64,000 nt of DNA, taken from Vibrio sp. RE88 (GTDB lineage Bacteria; Pseudomonadota; Gammaproteobacteria; Enterobacterales; Vibrionaceae). Location: assembly GCF_013113835.1 (NCBI RefSeq), contig NZ_VTYQ01000003.1:682001-746000 (forward strand), read 5' to 3'. A model generated the notes under the pieces. The model was given only the letters and a program-made list of their open reading frames with translations. It was not told the origin of the DNA and did not search any database. This document shows positions 44,588 to 53,687 of this stretch, piece after piece; position 1 is the first letter of the stretch; every line of letters starts with the position of its first letter. A program made the translations under genes and the position numbers.

Positions 44588-45387
44588 TACTCACCACCTT
44601 GGTGGCGATTTACCCCACAAAAGCTCTGTAATACATTGCGTATTCTGTCTTCAAGGCGGTAGTTAACACTCGACTCACCGGCTTCGATCTGCACATCCCC
44701 GCGATTCAGTGCAGGCTCTGCCGTCAGGGTCCAGTTACGAAATTCTAATTCCTCTTGCCCATAAGCAGAGCGAATGATTTCAACATCTTCCGGATGCAGT
44801 TTGAGTGTAATGGAATGGCCTGATACTGGCAGAGATTCAACGGATTGTTTGATGGTATCCAAGACAACCTGAGGGTTGGTTTGAACTTCGACATGGACGA
44901 CTTCTTTAACCAAAGTCAGCACCATATCGACTAATTGCTTTTCAACCTGAGCGTTCATCAGCTCAAGAGGTTGGGCAAACTGATTTGCCAGCCCAACAAA
45001 TGTCTGGACTTGCTGCTGAATGAATTCTTGCCCCGCTTCGATGCCTTCTGCTTTACCCGCTTCCAGCCCTTCTTGATGACCTTCTTGCTGACCTTGCTCT
45101 TTGCCTTTGTCGTAACCTTGTTTAAAACCAGCCTCTTGACCTTGATGCAGGCCATCCTGATAGGCCTGCTGTTTGATAAGCTCGATTTCTTCTTCAGTCA
45201 GCTCTTTAGGGGCTTCTTCTTCAGGCTCGGACAAGGTCGGCATCCAGCCTGGGTCGTAATTCATCGCCGTTTCTTTTGCGTGCTTGTGAGTGTCAGACGT
45301 ATAATCCGGCATCCCCCAACGCTCAGGCTTCTGAATTTGTTCATCATTATCTAAGCGCAAAAAACCACGCTTTCTTTCCCCAGACAT
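44587..45387 (-). CDS. fliH: Flagellar export regulator FliH with long GxxxG array
   Basis: This 266-residue protein anchors and inhibits FliI and links it to the C-ring protein FliN. An acidic N-terminal part is followed by eleven glycines at perfect four-residue spacing (about residues 79-119), then the C-terminal stalk-like domain. GxxxG runs are known in FliH helices and pack the dimer. It lies 20 bp after fliG and overlaps fliI by one base. Confidence 0.95.
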   Translation of the reverse strand: MSGERKRGFLRLDNDEQIQKPERWGMPDYTSDTHKHAKETAMNYDPGWMPTLSEPEEEAPKELTEEEIELIKQQAYQDGLHQGQEAGFKQGYDKGKEQGQQEGHQEGLEAGKAEGIEAGQEFIQQQVQTFVGLANQFAQPLELMNAQVEKQLVDMVLTLVKEVVHVEVQTNPQVVLDTIKQSVESLPVSGHSITLKLHPEDVEIIRSAYGQEELEFRNWTLTAEPALNRGDVQIEAGESSVNYRLEDRIRNVLQSFCGVNRHQGGE

Positions 45388-45407
45388 AGAAACCTTAACC
45401 CTTTACT

Positions 45408-46466
45408 TTACAAGAATTCGTCGGCACCGCCGCCTAGCATAATCTCACCTGAATCGGCCATACGACGAGCCACTGCCAATACTTCTTTCTGTGCGGCTTC
45501 CACATCCGACACTTTGATTGGCGGCATCGCTTCAAGGTCATCACGCATCATCTCAGCGGCACGTTTAGACATGTTCTTGAAGATCTTCTCACGGAGAGGA
45601 TCATCGGCACCTTTAAGTGCACGTTGCAACGCATCCTGTGGAACATCACGCAGCAATTTCTGAATACCTTGGTCGTCGACTTCGATAAGGTTTTCGAAGA
45701 CAAACATAAGATCCTGAATCTGCGTTGCCATGTCTTCGTCCTGATCGCGAATCTGCTCCATCAGGATACCTTCGACATTGTTGTCCATGTAGTTCATGAT
45801 TTCCGCAGCTGCCTTCAGGCCGCCAATTTTGGCTGCTTGTGCACCCGCTTGACCTGCGAACTGTTTCTCCATGATTTCATTCAACTCAGCCAGTGCTGAT
45901 GGCTGCACTTCTTCTAAGTTCGCTATCCGCATCATCAAATCGAGACGGTCACGTTCGGCAAACTGAGATAAGATTTCTGCAGACTGATCCGGTTCGAGGT
46001 AGGACAAAACAATGGTTTGAATCTGAGGGTGCTCGTTGATAATAATGCTGGCAACCTGGCGCGGATCCATCCACTTGAGTGAATCGAGACCCTTCGAGCC
46101 AGTACCAAGCAAAATTTGGTCAACGAGGTTGTTGGCTTTATCTTCACCAAGGGCCGCAACCAGTGCATTACGCATAAAGTCTTCGCTGCCCATACCAATA
46201 TTGGTGTATTTCTGAATGTCTTCCAGAAAAGCACGGTGTACCGCACCGACTTTCTCCTGGCTTAGGTCAGCAGCACGTGCCATAGCACTACCAACGCGTT
46301 GTACTTGTTTCGGTTCTAAGTGACGAATGATTCCCGCAGCGTCTTCTTCGTTCAAACTGAGTAGAAGGATCGCCGCGCGCTCTTCGCCCGGAATAGTTTC
46401 TATGTCCACGGTGTTCTCTACAACTTCGCCACCGCCTTCTCCCTGTGGTACGACTTCGTTAGGCAT
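45408..46466 (-). CDS. fliG: Flagellar motor switch protein FliG
   Basis: This 352-residue rotor protein contacts FliF with its N-domain and the stator with its C-terminal torque helix. The EHPQ motif (NEHPQIQTIVLSYL) and the C-terminal charged region are conserved. It overlaps fliF by 8 bp. Confidence 0.98.
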   Translation of the reverse strand: MPNEVVPQGEGGGEVVENTVDIETIPGEERAAILLLSLNEEDAAGIIRHLEPKQVQRVGSAMARAADLSQEKVGAVHRAFLEDIQKYTNIGMGSEDFMRNALVAALGEDKANNLVDQILLGTGSKGLDSLKWMDPRQVASIIINEHPQIQTIVLSYLEPDQSAEILSQFAERDRLDLMMRIANLEEVQPSALAELNEIMEKQFAGQAGAQAAKIGGLKAAAEIMNYMDNNVEGILMEQIRDQDEDMATQIQDLMFVFENLIEVDDQGIQKLLRDVPQDALQRALKGADDPLREKIFKNMSKRAAEMMRDDLEAMPPIKVSDVEAAQKEVLAVARRMADSGEIMLGGGADEFL

Positions 46467-48207
46467 CTTCCATCCAGTTCTTCACTACTTGTGCCGCCAG
46501 CTCAGGCTCGTTAGCAACCAGCGCTCGAACTGCTTTCAGCACATCTTCATCCTTATGGAGGTTAGGCAAATCAATGCTTGAGCCAAACTCAAACAGCTCA
46601 CCGCCATCCATATCTCCACCAATTAGGCTGGTTTCACCATCAGCACCAATTGGCAACCCATCTGGTCCGTATAGTTGATCATCGTCGTCATCCGAAGCTG
46701 GGTTGAGCAGTTTCTTCATCGCTGGGCGAACCAGAACCAATACCACGACGATGATAACCAACGCACTTGCAAACCAACGTACCCAGTCGTTGAAATTCGG
46801 ATGCTCCCAAATCGGCACATCTGTAAGCACTTCAACTTCAGGCTCAGCGAACTGCATACTCAGTACGTTGAGTAAATCACCACGGCTTTCACTGAAACCA
46901 ACCGCACCAATTAATACCTGACGAATAGACTGCAGCTCTGCATCCGACAGTGGCTGATACGTGGTTTCACCAGTATCTGGATTGACCGACGCGCGATTCT
47001 TGATCGCAACAGCCACCGTTTGGCGGTTGACTATCCCAGACTGGCGACGCTCATGACTGATGGTGGTATCCAGCTCGAAGTTACGCGTCGCTTCTTTGTG
47101 CACCGAACCCTGCCCCATTAAGGAGCCATCTTTCATCTGTGCCACATCCTGAGGGATAGAAGCATCAGCAGGAGGCTGGTTACTTAGCGCACCCGGCACT
47201 CCAGCAACGACGTTACCATTATTATAGTCTTCCAAAGTGTATTCACTTCGCGTCGAAGGGGTATTGGGGTCAAAACTTTTACGGGTTTGTTCAATCGCGC
47301 TGAAATCAAGCTGAATATCGACCTGAGCGGTATAGTTCCCAAAGCCAAGAATAGGGATCAGGACAGAGTCGATTTTGTCTCGTAGGGCTTGTTCTTGTTT
47401 CCGCTCTAGCTCATGTTCTTTACGGCGCGCCGCTGAAGCAGGATCTTGAGAGCCAGAGCTAAGTAGTCGACCATGCTGATCTGTTACGGTAATTCGAGTC
47501 GGTTTCATTCCCGGAACAGCACTGGCAACCATGTCAACGACAGAGTCAACTTCTTCTTGCTTAAGTGACGTACCAGTGCGCAGGGTAAGGAAAACAGAAG
47601 CAGACGCTTCTTGATTGTGGCGGACAAAAACACTTTGTTTCGGTAATGCCAGCAGTACGCGAGCTTTGCGCACTTGCTTCATCTCTTCAATGGCTTTGGC
47701 CAACTGGCGCTCACGGCTCAGTTTGAGGCGTTCTTGCTCTAAACGCTGAGATACGCCAAAACCCATATCTTGCATTAAGATTTCATCACCAGCTTGTCTT
47801 TCATTGTTTAAGCCAGCACGAACCATATTCAGTTTGAGCGAGTTGTAGTCACTGGCGGGGACAGAGATGGTGTTCCCCTCCAGTTTGTATTCCACTTTTT
47901 CTTGATCGAGATAGTCTAAGACCGGAATAAGTTCTTCGGTATCATAAGCACCAAGTGGACGCATTTCAGGTTCACGAACCCAGAAAAACAACATCACAAT
48001 CAGCGCGACACAAATCGAAATGGAGAGAACGAGGACAACCTGACGCAGGAGATCTAAATCACCGACTGCCATGTCAAATTTGGACGTGCTTTGTTCATCC
48101 AAGTCCGGATTTTGAACATCAGTATCCATATCTGATGTTGCTACCATTGCGGTGTCAGGACCACCATCCGAAACCGCAAGATCCGTTGATTGATTTTGTT
48201 CTGCCAC
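46459..48207 (-). CDS. fliF: Flagellar MS-ring protein FliF
   Basis: This 582-residue ring protein has two membrane helices (about 53-76 and 470-492) flanking the periplasmic ring-building domains. The C-terminal cytoplasmic segment binds FliG. The N-terminus is extended and acidic, as in other vibrios. It is 16 bp after fliE. Confidence 0.98.
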   Translation of the reverse strand: MAEQNQSTDLAVSDGGPDTAMVATSDMDTDVQNPDLDEQSTSKFDMAVGDLDLLRQVVLVLSISICVALIVMLFFWVREPEMRPLGAYDTEELIPVLDYLDQEKVEYKLEGNTISVPASDYNSLKLNMVRAGLNNERQAGDEILMQDMGFGVSQRLEQERLKLSRERQLAKAIEEMKQVRKARVLLALPKQSVFVRHNQEASASVFLTLRTGTSLKQEEVDSVVDMVASAVPGMKPTRITVTDQHGRLLSSGSQDPASAARRKEHELERKQEQALRDKIDSVLIPILGFGNYTAQVDIQLDFSAIEQTRKSFDPNTPSTRSEYTLEDYNNGNVVAGVPGALSNQPPADASIPQDVAQMKDGSLMGQGSVHKEATRNFELDTTISHERRQSGIVNRQTVAVAIKNRASVNPDTGETTYQPLSDAELQSIRQVLIGAVGFSESRGDLLNVLSMQFAEPEVEVLTDVPIWEHPNFNDWVRWFASALVIIVVVLVLVRPAMKKLLNPASDDDDDQLYGPDGLPIGADGETSLIGGDMDGGELFEFGSSIDLPNLHKDEDVLKAVRALVANEPELAAQVVKNWMEDA

Positions 48208-48223
48208 AGACTATACCTATCAC

Positions 48224-48535
48224 TTAAACTGGCATGTTCATCAATTCTTTGTACGCTTCAACGAGCTTATTACGTACTTGAATCGTTGCCTCAAACGCAA
48301 CGCTTGATTTGTTTCGGGCAATCATGACATCAGACAACGACACATTTTCATCACCGCGATCAAATCGCATTTGCATGTCACTGGAAGTTTTTGACAGTCC
48401 ATTCACGTTATTGATGGCATTGTTCAGCAAGTCACCAAAATCGGCACCAACTTTATGACCAGTCGCCGCAGGTTTCGTGTTCCCTGCTTCGAACATCATT
48501 GCTTGCATTTCGCCTTGAAAACCATCAATTTTCAT
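48224..48535 (-). CDS. fliE: Flagellar hook-basal body protein FliE
   Basis: This 103-residue rod adaptor joins the MS ring to the rod. The C-terminal signature DVMIARNKSSVAFEATIQVR is typical. It is the first gene of fliEFGHIJ and has a sigma-54-type promoter 55-70 bp upstream. Confidence 0.96.
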   Translation of the reverse strand: MKIDGFQGEMQAMMFEAGNTKPAATGHKVGADFGDLLNNAINNVNGLSKTSSDMQMRFDRGDENVSLSDVMIARNKSSVAFEATIQVRNKLVEAYKELMNMPV

Positions 48536-48589
48536 TGAATACCTCGGACGTCAACTCTTTGACTACAATTCTTGTTGTAAATATGACGC

Positions 48590-48605
48590 TGCAATCTACA
48601 TGCCA
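48590..48605 (-). promoter_or_regulatory. Sigma-54 promoter for the fliE operon
   Basis: On the minus strand TGGCATGTAGATTGCA matches TGGCAY-n5-TTGCA with correct -24/-12 spacing. It is located between flrC and fliE. Class III (FlrC-dependent) control is inferred from the Vibrio hierarchy. Confidence 0.82.
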
Positions 48606-48633
48606 TATCAATTTTAGCGTCGAAAATAGCACG

Positions 48634-50034
48634 TTAGTTTGGAATATCAATCCCCGCATCACGCATTTTTGCCAACTTGTAGCGTAAGGTGCGTGGGCTG
48701 ATACCTAATTTTTCGGCCATCTCCTTACGACGACCGTTACATTCGGTTAAAGTCTCAAGAATAATGGCGTATTCCTGTTCACGAAGTTCACCGCCTAAAC
48801 CTGCACTGGTCGCGAATGCGTTATCCGGTTCGGCGATTGGTTTAATGTTTGGAGCTGTGATTTCTCCGGTCTCAACAACTTGTTGCAAACTGCCCGCATC
48901 CTGCCAGTCCAACCCCTCCAATAAAATATGGTCACTCGACACATTACCATTTTCACTGAGGATTAATGCTCGTTGCACGACGTTGTCTAACTCACGAACA
49001 TTCCCCGGCCATGAATACGCCAGCAATTTATTCATCGCACTTGCAGACAATATCGGCACAGGCAGGCCGAGCTTTTTACAATGACGCTCAATCAAATGAT
49101 TGGCTAGAGGCTCAATATCACCTTTGCGGTCACACAGCGCTGGCCATGCTAATGGGAAAACGTTCAAGCGATAGTACAAATCTTCACGGAAGTTACCTTC
49201 CTGAACATAGAGCTTTAAGTCACGGTTACTGGTGGCTAATACACGAACATCCAGTTTGATGCTCTTCCGGCTACCCAATCGCTCAACTTCACGCTCTTGC
49301 AAGACACGAAGCAGCTTCGCCTGAAGATTCAGATCCATCTCACTGATTTCATCGAGAAGAATCGTCCCGCCCTGAGCCTGCTCAAATTTGCCAGGACACG
49401 CTTGAACAGCACCCGTAAAGGCACCTTTCTCGTAGCCAAACAAAGTCGCTTCCAGCATGTTGTCAGGAATCGCGGCACAGTTAATCGCAACAAAAGGCCC
49501 GTCTTTTCGATTCGATGCATTGTGGATGTAGCGAGACATCACTTCCTTACCCGAGCCACTTGGGCCAAGCACCATGACGCTAGCGTCGGTTTTTGCCACT
49601 TTATCAGCCATAGCAAGCAACTTAAGGCTCTTCTCATCCGCCACCACAGCGTCACCGTTATCGTCGGATTTCACCGGAGCATAACGACTGACCATATTCA
49701 ATAAGACTTCAGGCGCAAACGGCTTAGCCATATAATCTATCGCACCATCTTTCATGGCAGAGACAGCATCTTCGATGTTGGCATACGCCGTCATTAACAA
49801 TACTGGCAAATTAGGCCAATGCTGTTTGATGTTACGCAGTAGTGCAAGACCACCCATACCGGCCATCTGAACATCAGAAACGACAATATCAACTGAGTGA
49901 GCTTTGAGTTTAACTAATGCATCTTCCGCGCTGTCCGCTTCCAACCACTCATATCCGGCTAACGCCAAGGTATCGACTAAGGCTTCGCGTAGACCTTCAT
50001 CATCTTCTACGATTAGTACTTTGCTTTGTGCCAT
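48634..50034 (-). CDS. flrC: Flagellar sigma-54 response regulator FlrC
   Basis: This 466-residue NtrC-type activator has a receiver domain with phospho-acceptor Asp in VVSDVQMAGM (about residue 54). The AAA+ domain has Walker A LGPSGSGKE and the sigma-54 contact loop GAFTGA, and a Fis-type HTH ends the protein. Phosphorylated by FlrB, it activates class III flagellar promoters. Its ATG overlaps the flrB stop by one base. Confidence 0.97.
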   Translation of the reverse strand: MAQSKVLIVEDDEGLREALVDTLALAGYEWLEADSAEDALVKLKAHSVDIVVSDVQMAGMGGLALLRNIKQHWPNLPVLLMTAYANIEDAVSAMKDGAIDYMAKPFAPEVLLNMVSRYAPVKSDDNGDAVVADEKSLKLLAMADKVAKTDASVMVLGPSGSGKEVMSRYIHNASNRKDGPFVAINCAAIPDNMLEATLFGYEKGAFTGAVQACPGKFEQAQGGTILLDEISEMDLNLQAKLLRVLQEREVERLGSRKSIKLDVRVLATSNRDLKLYVQEGNFREDLYYRLNVFPLAWPALCDRKGDIEPLANHLIERHCKKLGLPVPILSASAMNKLLAYSWPGNVRELDNVVQRALILSENGNVSSDHILLEGLDWQDAGSLQQVVETGEITAPNIKPIAEPDNAFATSAGLGGELREQEYAIILETLTECNGRRKEMAEKLGISPRTLRYKLAKMRDAGIDIPN

Positions 50035-51095
50035 TATCCTTCTCCAGTCATTACATCGTGGTTAGCTTGCGGAGCACGATCAAGAGGAATACAGATGGTG
50101 AAACAAGCACCATCACCTTCCTCAGAAATCAATTCCAACCTTCCATCATGAGCACGGCATACCATCTGGACAACGGCTAATCCAAGCCCTGTTCCCTGTG
50201 ATCGTGTCGTAAAGAAAGGTTCCATAATTTGGTTGTGCAGTTCTTTTGGAACGCCCGGGCCGCTATCTTGAACGGAAATCTTCAGCTCATTGTTTACCGG
50301 GCGGAAAAAGACATCGACTTGTGATTGTTTGCCCGCAATTTGAATTGCGTTCATCACCAAGTTGCTCAGTGCTGATGCCACCGCGTTCGCATTGCCTAGC
50401 AGTTGCGTTTCTTCCTGCTCAACTTCAAGGTGATAATCAATCTGATTGTTTTTCAGTGCGGTTTCCACCATAGGAGAAAACTCACTCACCAATTCAGCAA
50501 TCGTGAAGGGTTTCACCACCTTGTTGTCGCCCCCTTTGGCGAACAACAACATATCATTGACTTGCTTTTCCAAGTCATGCAGGCGATCCATTAATTTATT
50601 CTGAAATCGGTCTTTCGTAGCTGGCGGTAGGTTCGGAGCCGCCAGGTTTGACGCATAAAGCATCGCACTGGACAAAGGCGTTCTTACCTGATGCGCCAAC
50701 GACGCCACCATACGACCCAACGAGGACAAACGCTGTAGATCACTGATGCGAGATTGCAGCAAACGCGTCTCTGTCAGGTCAGTAATCAAAATCAGCTGAC
50801 CTGTTGTGGACGCTGAAATCGCCAAGCGTACTTTGCGGCCGTTGCGCAGAGATATTTCATGACCGTCATCTTCGCGCGGAGCAAATGCTTGCTGAATCAC
50901 TTCAAACCATTTCTGCCCAATAAGCGGCATCTCTAACAAACGTTGCGCTTCTGGGTTCGCTTCATGAACAACACCCTGGGTATCGAGCAGAATCACGCCT
51001 GCTGGCATAACGTCCAATACCTGCTTATATCGTTCAACTTGTTCTTCGAGTGTTCCGAGTGGTTGCTGATTCATGATCGCCTGAGCTGATTGCAT
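50034..51095 (-). CDS. flrB: Flagellar sensor histidine kinase FlrB
   Basis: This 353-residue soluble kinase has an N-terminal PAS-like domain, the H-box SLAHQVRTPLSSA (His about residue 135) and a HATPase domain with N-box LVMNAIQIAG and G-box DSGPGVP. It has no membrane helix, so it senses a cytoplasmic or assembly cue. It donates phosphate to FlrC and is translationally coupled to it. Confidence 0.96.
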   Translation of the reverse strand: MQSAQAIMNQQPLGTLEEQVERYKQVLDVMPAGVILLDTQGVVHEANPEAQRLLEMPLIGQKWFEVIQQAFAPREDDGHEISLRNGRKVRLAISASTTGQLILITDLTETRLLQSRISDLQRLSSLGRMVASLAHQVRTPLSSAMLYASNLAAPNLPPATKDRFQNKLMDRLHDLEKQVNDMLLFAKGGDNKVVKPFTIAELVSEFSPMVETALKNNQIDYHLEVEQEETQLLGNANAVASALSNLVMNAIQIAGKQSQVDVFFRPVNNELKISVQDSGPGVPKELHNQIMEPFFTTRSQGTGLGLAVVQMVCRAHDGRLELISEEGDGACFTICIPLDRAPQANHDVMTGEG

Positions 51096-51131
51096 GTCGT
51101 ATTTCTGCCTTAAAAACTACAATAGCCTGAA

Positions 51132-51148
51132 ATGCAAGAAGCACGCCA
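51132..51148 (-). promoter_or_regulatory. Sigma-54 promoter for flrBC, inside an inverted repeat
   Basis: On the minus strand TGGCGTGCTTCTTGCAT has GG/GC at -24/-12. It is bracketed by the 9-bp arms AATAGCCTG (51121-51129) and CAGGCTATT (51147-51155), so the promoter core fills the loop of an inverted repeat. A T-rich stretch follows, so the same element could end flrA transcripts. FlrA-dependent activation is expected. Confidence 0.8.
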
Positions 51149-51217
51149 GGCTATTTCGTATATTTTTCAAGATCTTAATGTGAAGTCGATATTTTGACAG
51201 CGTCGAAAATACCCAAT

Positions 51218-52684
51218 TTATCGCTGCACATTGTATTTTCGCATCTTCTCAACCAGAGTTGTTCGACGCATTCCAAGCATGTCAGCGGCACGGGCAACCA
51301 CTCCGCCCTGAGCCTCTAACGCTTGGTTTATCATGTTGACTTCCAATTCGGCTAGCATCTCTTTAAGGTTAACACCTTCAGGCGGTAACTCTTGGGGTGC
51401 ATTGGAGTTTTCATGCAGGCCGTCGGCCTCATCAAGGCTGAAATCTTCCGCAAAAATGTCCTGCAGCACGTCACGCTCCTGTTCTTCAACAGAAGCAAAC
51501 ACATTGTGCTCTGGCTGAAACTCAGGGATATCGCTGTAACGGTACTTAGTTGGCAGGTGATTGACGTCGACCAAGCTGTTTGGATAAAGAATGATCATTC
51601 GCTCAACAAGGTTCGCCAGTTCACGAACATTACCCGGCCAATTGTGCTCCATCAGTGAGTTGATCGCTCGCGGCGTAAAGCAGATTGGCTGAGCGCCTTC
51701 TGCTTCCATTCGCGTCATCAACTCTTGCAATAGCAACGGAGTATCTTCAATGCGATCACGCAGTGCAGGCATCTCGATTGGGAACACATTGAGACGGTAG
51801 TATAAGTCTTCGCGGAAAGACTCATCATCAATCATGGTTTCCAGATTACGGTGAGTCGCAGCAATCACGCGAACATTGACACGAATAGTGGTGTTACCGC
51901 CTACGCGCTCAAAACAGCGTTCTTGCAACACACGCAACAGTTTAACCTGCATTGGCATCGGCATATCACCGATTTCATCGAGGAATAATGTACCGCCTTC
52001 TGCCAGTTCGAATCGTCCTTTACGAGAAGTAATTGCTCCAGTAAAAGCCCCTTTCTCGTGGCCAAACAGTTCGCTTTCGAGCAGGTCAGGAGGAATAGCA
52101 CCACAGTTGATTGGTACAAATGGCCCGTTTCGACGTGCAGAATGGTAATGAATATTACGAGCAACGACTTCTTTGCCTGTTCCCGACTCACCAAGAATAA
52201 GAACATTCGCTTCGGTAGCGGAGACTTGTTCAATCAGATGGCGAACTTCTTTAATACCGATACTTTGCCCAACTAGGCTGCGGAACAAGGTGTTTTTTCG
52301 TGAAGAAGAAACAACGTTGACGCCTTTGCGACCAAGGAAGTCTTTGCAATGACGAAGCGCTTCACTTAATTGAGGGTAATTTAAAGGATATTCCAGTTCA
52401 CCAACATAATTGGTCATTTCTTCAACTGGATAAGAATGTGTTCCCGCGATAAGTAAAGGAATATGGTTAGCTTGGGAGAGTTGTGTACTCAGCTGAGTTG
52501 AGAAGTTTTGGCTCTGAAGCGAACCCACAATGCAGCCAGCCCAAACATCCGACCAGTTAACGTCGCTCAGTTGTGCGGAACTGATCGCCTCACATTGTTC
52601 TCCGACAAATTCTAATATATTACTCAGATTGATGCGTGCTTGAGCATCATCTTCAATTACGAGCAGCTTTGCTAAACCTTGCAT
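51218..52684 (-). CDS. flrA: Master flagellar sigma-54 activator FlrA
   Basis: This 488-residue FleQ/FlrA-type regulator has a degenerate receiver-like FleQ domain, an AAA+ domain (Walker A LGESGTGKE, loop GAFTGA) and a C-terminal Fis-type HTH (ARAADMLGMRRTTLVEKMRK). It activates class II genes including flrBC and is inhibited by cyclic di-GMP in V. cholerae. It is separated from fliS by about 250 bp with a terminator, so it probably has its own promoter. Confidence 0.97.
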   Translation of the reverse strand: MQGLAKLLVIEDDAQARINLSNILEFVGEQCEAISSAQLSDVNWSDVWAGCIVGSLQSQNFSTQLSTQLSQANHIPLLIAGTHSYPVEEMTNYVGELEYPLNYPQLSEALRHCKDFLGRKGVNVVSSSRKNTLFRSLVGQSIGIKEVRHLIEQVSATEANVLILGESGTGKEVVARNIHYHSARRNGPFVPINCGAIPPDLLESELFGHEKGAFTGAITSRKGRFELAEGGTLFLDEIGDMPMPMQVKLLRVLQERCFERVGGNTTIRVNVRVIAATHRNLETMIDDESFREDLYYRLNVFPIEMPALRDRIEDTPLLLQELMTRMEAEGAQPICFTPRAINSLMEHNWPGNVRELANLVERMIILYPNSLVDVNHLPTKYRYSDIPEFQPEHNVFASVEEQERDVLQDIFAEDFSLDEADGLHENSNAPQELPPEGVNLKEMLAELEVNMINQALEAQGGVVARAADMLGMRRTTLVEKMRKYNVQR

Positions 52685-52802
52685 AGGTGAGAATTATTGC
52701 CTTTATCTTGAAACGTTGTGGCTGTTATTTCTGTTTCTAACAACTAACCTAACTATAGAACAGGATTAGTGATAGACAATTTATAAACTTCAGCAACAAA
52801 AT

Positions 52803-52827
52803 AAGCCACTAGGCTACTAAGTGGCTT
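52803..52827 (-). terminator. Probable terminator between fliS and flrA
   Basis: The stem AAGCCACT / AGTGGCTT with a 9-base loop is followed on the minus strand by ATTTTGTTG. Because the minus-strand transcript of flrA begins downstream of it, it would end leakage from flrA-proximal minus transcription or protect fliS-end transcripts; the weak T-run limits certainty. Confidence 0.45.
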
Positions 52828-52941
52828 CTATTCTATTTGATAAAAAAATAAAGGCAACCAAGCAATTAGGCGATGTGACGTTTGCCCAAAAGCTTTTTAT
52901 GCAAGATATTTCAATACAACAGTATAAATTTAACTTATATC

Positions 52942-53352
52942 TTAAATTCCTACATCAGTCGCGGTCAGATTGTGATATTCAGGTGGGATTTGCTCCCATG
53001 CTGATTTAATCTCGCGAATAATATCAATCACGTCATCGATAGGTTGAGGATCATTCTTGTGATTTGCCTCAGTAATTTGGGTAATCATAAACTCGTACAA
53101 CTGATCCAGGTTCTGGGCAATGTCACCGCCATCGTCCATCGATAGGCAGCTGCGTAAGCTAATGATGATGTCTAGAGCTTTACCCAGTCTCTCACCCTTA
53201 ACAGGAATATTGCCCTGCTCCATTGCCGCTTTACCCTGAATCAAGCGCTCGATAGCACCCGCCATCAGCATTTGAACAATTTTATGCGGGGAGGCAGCAC
53301 TGAGCTGGCTATCTACCGATACCTTCTTGTAAGCCTGTAATGAACCACGCAT
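52942..53352 (-). CDS. fliS: Flagellin export chaperone FliS (FlaJ)
   Basis: This 136-residue FliS-family protein begins MRGSLQAYKKVSVDSQLSAA and contains the conserved SPHKIVQMLMAGAIERL helix. It prevents premature flagellin polymerisation and delivers flagellin to FlhA. It follows flaI by 11 bp. Confidence 0.95.
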   Translation of the reverse strand: MRGSLQAYKKVSVDSQLSAASPHKIVQMLMAGAIERLIQGKAAMEQGNIPVKGERLGKALDIIISLRSCLSMDDGGDIAQNLDQLYEFMITQITEANHKNDPQPIDDVIDIIREIKSAWEQIPPEYHNLTATDVGI

Positions 53353-53363
53353 AACAATCCTCT

Positions 53364-53687
53364 TTATATAAATTTCTTGTACTGCTGCACCGATTTATTG
53401 CCGTAGCGGTACTTTTGCAAACTACTGCCAAGTTCAGCGGTTTTCTTCTGCATCAACTCAACAGTCAACTGAGTGCGCTCAATGGCACTCTGCCATTCTG
53501 GTAACTGCGCTAACTCTTGGTGCTCATTAATAGTACTGATCAAGGTTAGCAATAACTGTTCCCTTTTATCGACCAACTCAAGGATTTCTTCAGTATTAAT
53601 GTCAGCTGCTGAAAGATTACTAGTAATACCGTGATCAAGATCACCAAGAAATGAGACCTGTGCCAAAAAATCATCCGCCAAGTGCAT
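53364..53687 (-). CDS. flaI: FlaI, small FliT-like flagellar protein
   Basis: This 107-residue, mostly helical acidic protein occupies the position of FlaI between fliD and fliS in Vibrio clusters. Location and size are like FliT, the FliD chaperone, though similarity is weak. The start overlaps the end of fliD by 17 bp. Confidence 0.82.
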   Translation of the reverse strand: MHLADDFLAQVSFLGDLDHGITSNLSAADINTEEILELVDKREQLLLTLISTINEHQELAQLPEWQSAIERTQLTVELMQKKTAELGSSLQKYRYGNKSVQQYKKFI

